From positions 3,447 to 67,446 of the forward strand of contig JBQLZO010000052.1 in assembly GCA_052168315.1 (NCBI GenBank): a stretch of DNA of 64,000 bases, given 5' to 3'. The translations under genes were made by a program, and so were the position numbers. Source of the stretch: JBQLZO01 sp052168315. Lineage in GTDB: Bacteria; Planctomycetota; Phycisphaerae; Phycisphaerales; UBA1924. Shown in pieces: positions 59,813 to 64,000 of this stretch (positions are counted from its first letter, which is position 1; every line of letters begins with the position of its first letter). Below the pieces are notes generated by a model, which saw nothing but the letters and a program-made list of their open reading frames with translations, was not told the origin of the DNA and made no database searches.

Positions 59813-60729
59813 AACTCCCGAATCGGGCTGAATGGTGCGTTCATCGTGTGCTGAGCGTTCGAGCGTTGGCGATCCTCAGCGCTTCGCTGGCGTTGGCGGT
59901 GATGTCGCCCGTCGTCGGCGGAATAGACGAGCCCGAGAAGCCCGCTGAACCGGCGAAGCAGGTCGAGCCGAGTCGGGAAGACCCGAAGCCGATCGAGCCG
60001 CGGCAGGACGAGCCGAAACCGGGTGATGAGAAACAGGATGCAGGGAAGCGGGATGGTTCCTCGGGATCGCCAAGCGACCCCGAGCAAGCGCCGGAGCCGG
60101 CGCCCGGATCGCCCGGCGGAGATCCGCTGCCATCGCTGGATGAATTGCTCGATCTGGTGCCGCCCAAAGAAGATGGGGGCATTGAGGGACCGGCCGTTTC
60201 TCCGGAGCCGGAGCGCGGCGATCTCGAGCGGGCGCTCGAGGGCGAATCGGCGGGCGATGACTTCACGATCGCGGTCCGGCGCATGGATGAGGTGGCCACG
60301 CGGCTCGATGAACTCGACAGCGCGGATCTGGTGTCGGTGCGGATCCAGGATGAGATCCTGGCTCGGCTGGACAAGGTGATCGAGCAGGCCGAGCAGCAGC
60401 AGCAACAACAGCAGCAACAATCGCAGCAGCAGGGGCAGCAGCCAAAGCCGCAGAATCAGAACCAGCAGCAGTCCTCGCAGCAGCAGCAACAGAGCGGCGA
60501 GCAGCGGGATGGCGATAACTCTTCCGAAGGCACCCCTCCGGGGGCTCGCGATCCCGAATTACGCGAATCGCTCGACGCCGCACAGGCGGCGTGGGGCAAT
60601 CTGCCGGAGCGGGTGCGTCAGACGCTTCTCGAGGGTGTCGACGAGCGGTTCTCTGATTTGTACCAGTCTTTAACGGAGTCGTACTACCGTCGGCTTGCGG
60701 GCCAAGAGCGGGAGCAGGATTCGCGGTAG
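59809..60729 (+). CDS. Exported Gln-rich protein, second gene of the envelope operon
   Basis: The 306-residue protein starts with a signal sequence or anchor (residues about 17-37, LSVRALAILSASLALAVM). Then come Pro/Glu/Asp-rich low complexity (40-120), a helical segment (150-190), a poly-Gln stretch with about eight Gln in a row and further Gln clusters (190-235), and a C-terminal helical domain (LRESLDAAQAAWGNLPERVR). I do not recognise a family. The four-base overlap with the upstream gene points to coupled translation and a shared complex. Confidence 0.7.
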   Translation: MKLPNRAEWCVHRVLSVRALAILSASLALAVMSPVVGGIDEPEKPAEPAKQVEPSREDPKPIEPRQDEPKPGDEKQDAGKRDGSSGSPSDPEQAPEPAPGSPGGDPLPSLDELLDLVPPKEDGGIEGPAVSPEPERGDLERALEGESAGDDFTIAVRRMDEVATRLDELDSADLVSVRIQDEILARLDKVIEQAEQQQQQQQQQSQQQGQQPKPQNQNQQQSSQQQQQSGEQRDGDNSSEGTPPGARDPELRESLDAAQAAWGNLPERVRQTLLEGVDERFSDLYQSLTESYYRRLAGQEREQDSR

Positions 60730-60819
60730 CGCTCGTTGGCACCCGCGCGAGCCGATTCACCGACCCAGGCACACCCTCACCGAAGAGGGCACGAGAGAGT
60801 GATGCGAGATCGTGAGGGC

Positions 60820-61977
60820 ATGATGACACGGACTGAACGGTCGACCCGGCGACGCCGGCGAGGCGCATCCCTGCTGTTCGGGATCGCTGCGATCGGGATC
60901 GCGGGCGGAGCCGCAGGGCAGGATTCGGGCGATCCGGGTGTGAATGTCGGGGGTGCCGGCGGTGAGGCGCGGGAGATCGAGGCGGCTCCGGGAACTTCCG
61001 CGCAGAATGCCGCGCTTGAGAACGAGATGACGCCGGAGCTGGATGCGGCGGTGACGCGCGGGCTCGAAGCGCTGTCTCGCCTCCAGAACGAGGATGGGTC
61101 GTTCGGCCGGAGCTCGCGGTATGCGCGGAATGTGGCCGTGACCTCGCTGGCGTGCCTCGCGTTCATGAGCGATGGGAATCTTCCGGGTCGGGGTCGGTAC
61201 GGCGATGTGGTGCAGCGTGGGCTGGAGTTCATCCTGAACAACATCGCCGAGACGGGGCTGATCGCGGCCGACACCTCGCACGGGCCGATGTACGGGCATG
61301 GGTTCGCGGGGCTGTTCCTGGGAGAGATCTACGGGATGACGCGGGGCGGGCCGGACACCGCTCAGTCGGCGCGGCTCCACGATGCGGTGGTGCGCGCGAA
61401 TCGGCTGATCGTGCAGACGCAGAACAGCGAGGGGGGATGGCGGTACAACCCGGTTCCCGAGGATGCGGACATCTCGGTGACGATCTGCCAGATCATGTCG
61501 CTGCGTTCGGCTCGAAACGCGGGGATCGAGATCCCTTCCTCGACGATCGACCGGGCGATCGAGTATGTGCGGATCTGCCAGAATCCGGATGGCGGCTTCA
61601 AGTATCAGGCGCGGACCGGGAGTTCGGCGTGGCCACGGAGCGCAGCCGGCGTCGCGTCGCTGTACTACGCGGGCGTGTACGAGGGCGAGGAACTCTCGCG
61701 CGGGCTTGATTACCTGATCCGGACGGCGATGCCGGGGAGCGATCGGCGGACGGGCACGCATTACTTCTACGGGCAGTACTACGCGGTGCAGGCGATGTAC
61801 CTGGCCGGCGGCGACTACTGGGCGAGCTGGTGGCCCGCGATTCGCGAGGAGCTCCTGGCATCGCAGCTTGGTGATGGGACCTGGGAGGACTCGCATGTCG
61901 GCGAGGCGTACGGCACCGCGATGGCGTTGATCGTGCTGCAGATGCCCAAGCGGTACCTGCCGATCTTCCAGAAGTGA
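60820..61977 (+). CDS. Secreted squalene-cyclase-fold (prenyltransferase-repeat) protein
   Basis: The 385-residue product has a signal peptide (RRRRRGASLLFGIAAIGIAG, cleavage near AAGQ), then an alpha/alpha-toroid with repeats typical of squalene cyclase and prenyltransferase folds: LQNEDGSFG, QNSEGGWRY, CQNPDGGFKY and LGDGTWEDSH. The DxDD acid motif of cyclases is not seen, and the protein is exported, so a terpene cyclase activity is unlikely; binding or a thioester-domain-like role is more plausible. Possible starts are ATG 60802, 60820 and 60823. Confidence 0.8.
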   Translation: MMTRTERSTRRRRRGASLLFGIAAIGIAGGAAGQDSGDPGVNVGGAGGEAREIEAAPGTSAQNAALENEMTPELDAAVTRGLEALSRLQNEDGSFGRSSRYARNVAVTSLACLAFMSDGNLPGRGRYGDVVQRGLEFILNNIAETGLIAADTSHGPMYGHGFAGLFLGEIYGMTRGGPDTAQSARLHDAVVRANRLIVQTQNSEGGWRYNPVPEDADISVTICQIMSLRSARNAGIEIPSSTIDRAIEYVRICQNPDGGFKYQARTGSSAWPRSAAGVASLYYAGVYEGEELSRGLDYLIRTAMPGSDRRTGTHYFYGQYYAVQAMYLAGGDYWASWWPAIREELLASQLGDGTWEDSHVGEAYGTAMALIVLQMPKRYLPIFQK

Positions 61978-63620
61978 CTGTTATGGACGCGATGGCCACG
62001 ATTCCATCGCGTGACGACGGGAACGCAATGCGGGAGGAAACGGGCGCCGTGCCGATCAACATCAGTCAACCGATCACCGGATTCACCGCACTTGAGCGCG
62101 CTGCGCACAGGCTCATTCCGCGCGGGCGGTGGGCGATGTTGTGGGTGCTCGGCATCGTGGTGGGCGTGCTCGGTTTCCCGTCGGGTGCTACGGCTCAGCG
62201 GATCGAGATCGGCGGGCAGGTCGAGGTTCGATTGGACGAAGCGACCGATGTTCAGGCACAGGAGTCGCCGGCGGGGGCGGATGGATCGCAGTCGATCATG
62301 GAGCCGCCTCTGTCCCTGCTCGTGCTGCGCGCCGATGGGCGGATCGTCGTGGTGTCGTGGCTGGCGGTCGACGAATCGCAGGTCCGGTTCGTGGACGCGG
62401 CGACTGGGCAGCAGTCGTTGGCGCCGCGCGGGGAGATCCTGGGCGTGTTCATGGGCGCGACGGGGGCGCGGGGTGCGCTCGGGATCGGCGGGTTGTCTTC
62501 CGGGCTTGTGCGTCCGCTTGTGCCCAGCGCGCGGCTGGCGATGCGCGCGGCAGCGCTCGATGAGGGCGCTGCACGTGCGACGGATGGTCTGACTCTCCCC
62601 GGCGGGTACGACACGCTTGGTGGGAGCGGCGATGGTGAAGCGGACGAGGGCGCGGGGGAGACGCTCCGCTGGACACACCCGCCGACCGGGCTGTGGTCGC
62701 TCCCTCTGGACCGGGTCGCCTGGGTGTGGGTGGGGAGCATCGGTGGCGAGACGCTTGGTGTAACCGGGAGTTCTCCTGCCGAGGCTCCTTCCGAGGATGT
62801 TCTGGCCCTTTCCAATGGCGACCGGCTCTCGGGCTTCGTGGTTTCGATGGGTGACGAAGTCGAGTTGGAGACCACCGACGGCGCGGAACTGTTGCTGCCC
62901 ATCGAGCGCATCAGCGGGATCCGCCTGGCGAATCCCGCTGAGCCCCGGCGCGGGGTGTGGGTGTTCACGGACTCCGGGGCGGCGTTCCCGCTTGGGGGGA
63001 TCGTCGGGGCTTCAGACACGGGATGGATCGGCACGCCGAGCGATCCATCCATGGGGCCGTACACACACTCGCAGGGCGGTGAGCCGGCGGCGGTGCGCGA
63101 GACGATCGAGGTTCCGATGGATCAGTTGGCAGCGCTGATTCTGGCGAGCGATCGGATCGTGGCGCTGTCGACGATCGAGCCGCAGAGCGTGGTCGGCATG
63201 GCGGGCGATGAAGGCGGATCGCGGGGCGGCGAGCTGGTTGAAGACCGGCGGCATCCGCTCGATCTGGCGCTGCCGATCGGGGCGCCGATGGATGCGATGG
63301 ACCTTGTGCTGGCACGGGTCATGGAGGCTCGCTGGCCGTTGCCCGGCGGGTCGGAGCGGTTTGTGGCGACGGCATCACTGCGTGATCCGCGGAACCCGTG
63401 GGCCGCGGCGACGCTGAGCGTGCTGATCGATGGTCGTGAGATAGAGCGGATCGAGTTGTCGCCCGATCGCCCGGCGGCGGCGATCAACGCGGAGGCCCGC
63501 GGGCGATCGATGACGCTTCGCGTGGAGCCGGGCGCTTTCGGTCCGGTGCAGAACGCGGTGGTGCTGCATCGGCCGCTGTTGATCGTGGAGGGTGAGGAGG
63601 CGCCGGGCGCGGGGGACTGA
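61974..63620 (+). CDS. Exported protein with NPCBM-like C-terminal domain
   Basis: The product (548 residues from the GTG at 61974, which overlaps the previous stop as GTGA) has a hydrophobic export segment at about residues 55-75 (MLWVLGIVVGVLGF). The middle has a motif common in planctomycete proteins, LSNGDRLSGFVVSMGDEVELET. Residues about 440-545 resemble the NPCBM carbohydrate-binding module (FVATASLRDP, LSVLIDGREIERIEL). An ATG at 61983 is an alternative start. It is the fourth gene of the operon; its function is unknown. Confidence 0.68.
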   Translation: MTVMDAMATIPSRDDGNAMREETGAVPINISQPITGFTALERAAHRLIPRGRWAMLWVLGIVVGVLGFPSGATAQRIEIGGQVEVRLDEATDVQAQESPAGADGSQSIMEPPLSLLVLRADGRIVVVSWLAVDESQVRFVDAATGQQSLAPRGEILGVFMGATGARGALGIGGLSSGLVRPLVPSARLAMRAAALDEGAARATDGLTLPGGYDTLGGSGDGEADEGAGETLRWTHPPTGLWSLPLDRVAWVWVGSIGGETLGVTGSSPAEAPSEDVLALSNGDRLSGFVVSMGDEVELETTDGAELLLPIERISGIRLANPAEPRRGVWVFTDSGAAFPLGGIVGASDTGWIGTPSDPSMGPYTHSQGGEPAAVRETIEVPMDQLAALILASDRIVALSTIEPQSVVGMAGDEGGSRGGELVEDRRHPLDLALPIGAPMDAMDLVLARVMEARWPLPGGSERFVATASLRDPRNPWAAATLSVLIDGREIERIELSPDRPAAAINAEARGRSMTLRVEPGAFGPVQNAVVLHRPLLIVEGEEAPGAGD

Positions 63621-63672
63621 GGGGCGTGCTGGCGGCACCGGATTGACCGAGGCGTCATGATGCGGCGACGCG

Positions 63673-64000
63673 ATGTGCGACCCTCGGGATCCATCCAGAG
63701 CCTCCCCCCCACTGCTTGCACACGGCGATCGGGTGGGCCTTCGCCATCCCCGTGCGGCGGATCGTGCGGAGTGGATCGCGCTGCGATGCGCATCGCGCGG
63801 CTTTCTTGAGCGATGGGAGCCGGTGCGTCCGGCGGGGCACGACCCGTTCGGAGACACGGGATTCGACCGGTACCTGGACGGCGCGGATGCGCCCGATCGG
63901 CAGCGGCACCTGATCGTGCGGCTGGATGACGGCGCGCTCGTGGGGAGCATCTCAATCAACGAGATCTCGCGCGGGGCGTTCCAGAACGGCGTGCTTGGGT
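63673..64000 (+). CDS. GNAT family N-acetyltransferase, cut by the window end
   Basis: The frame is open from the ATG at 63673 to the last base (109 residues). It reads like the start of a RimJ/RimL-type acetyltransferase: GLRHPRAADRAEWIALR near residue 26, FLERWEPV, and the strand RLDDGALVGSISINEI, which is the usual beta4 of GNAT enzymes. The acetyl-CoA loop would lie beyond the window. The gene follows the envelope operon on the same strand after 52 bp. The start lacks a strong ribosome site. Confidence 0.6.
   Translation, partial: MCDPRDPSRASPPLLAHGDRVGLRHPRAADRAEWIALRCASRGFLERWEPVRPAGHDPFGDTGFDRYLDGADAPDRQRHLIVRLDDGALVGSISINEISRGAFQNGVLG

Noticed and set aside
60820..61977. Terpene cyclase (squalene-hopene cyclase)
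   Set aside because: The repeats fit the fold, but the DxDD catalytic motif is not seen, the protein is about half the usual length, and it has a signal peptide.

Overview
The window is high-GC bacterial chromosome, and I infer a member of the Planctomycetota, most likely class Phycisphaerae. The evidence is a secreted protein ending in a VPGPG plus poly-arginine sorting tail, small membrane proteins with a CPHCAYDL...CPECG zinc ribbon, a very long DUF4175-like coiled-coil protein next to a secreted squalene-cyclase-fold protein, and many r-proteins with long extra tails. No tRNA, rRNA, CRISPR array, transposase or phage gene was seen.

Layout. 1-9.8 kb: RnfD/NqrB-like membrane protein fused to Sel1-like repeats, TruD, a bifunctional-nuclease-domain protein, an EVE protein, a DUF418 membrane protein, a zinc-ribbon membrane protein, an M19 dipeptidase and an aldehyde dehydrogenase. 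9.8-12.6 kb: two tandem, translationally coupled paralogues bracketed by 75-bp direct repeats. 12.6-30.2 kb: the S10-spc-alpha ribosomal protein cluster on the minus strand (rpsJ-rplC-rplD-rplW-rplB-rpsS-rplV-rpsC-rplP-rpmC-rpsQ-rplN-rplX-rplE-rpsN-rpsH-rplF-rplR-rpsE-rplO-secY-map-rpmJ-rpsM-rpsK-rpoA-rplQ). It lacks rpmD, adk, infA and rpsD, and has unusually long C/A-rich spacers between genes. 30.9-41.3 kb: a secreted protein, a copper-type P-ATPase, PriA and a very large secretin. 41.6-49.7 kb: a STAS/HATPase partner-switching pair, an acidic unknown protein, an AGCS amino acid:cation symporter, a beta-lactamase-fold serine hydrolase, PurK, PurE and EF-P. 50.3-55.7 kb: a GNAT enzyme, TyrS with an insertion, a DUF4097-type lipoprotein, a CTERM-tailed protein and FtsY. 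55.9-63.6 kb: a tightly packed operon of four planctomycete-type envelope proteins, followed by a GNAT gene cut by the window end.

How it fits together. The largest block makes ribosomal proteins, RNA polymerase alpha, SecY and methionine aminopeptidase, that is translation, transcription and the start of export. FtsY, TyrS, EF-P, TruD and PriA add other core functions. The main points for follow-up are: a repeated TAnnnT-N6-ATG arrangement that suggests leaderless transcription for many housekeeping genes; an L22 protein carrying an HTH-like N-terminal domain; zinc-free forms of S14 and L36; an EF-P with Asn at the usual Lys/Arg tip; and the envelope operon at 55.9-63.6 kb.
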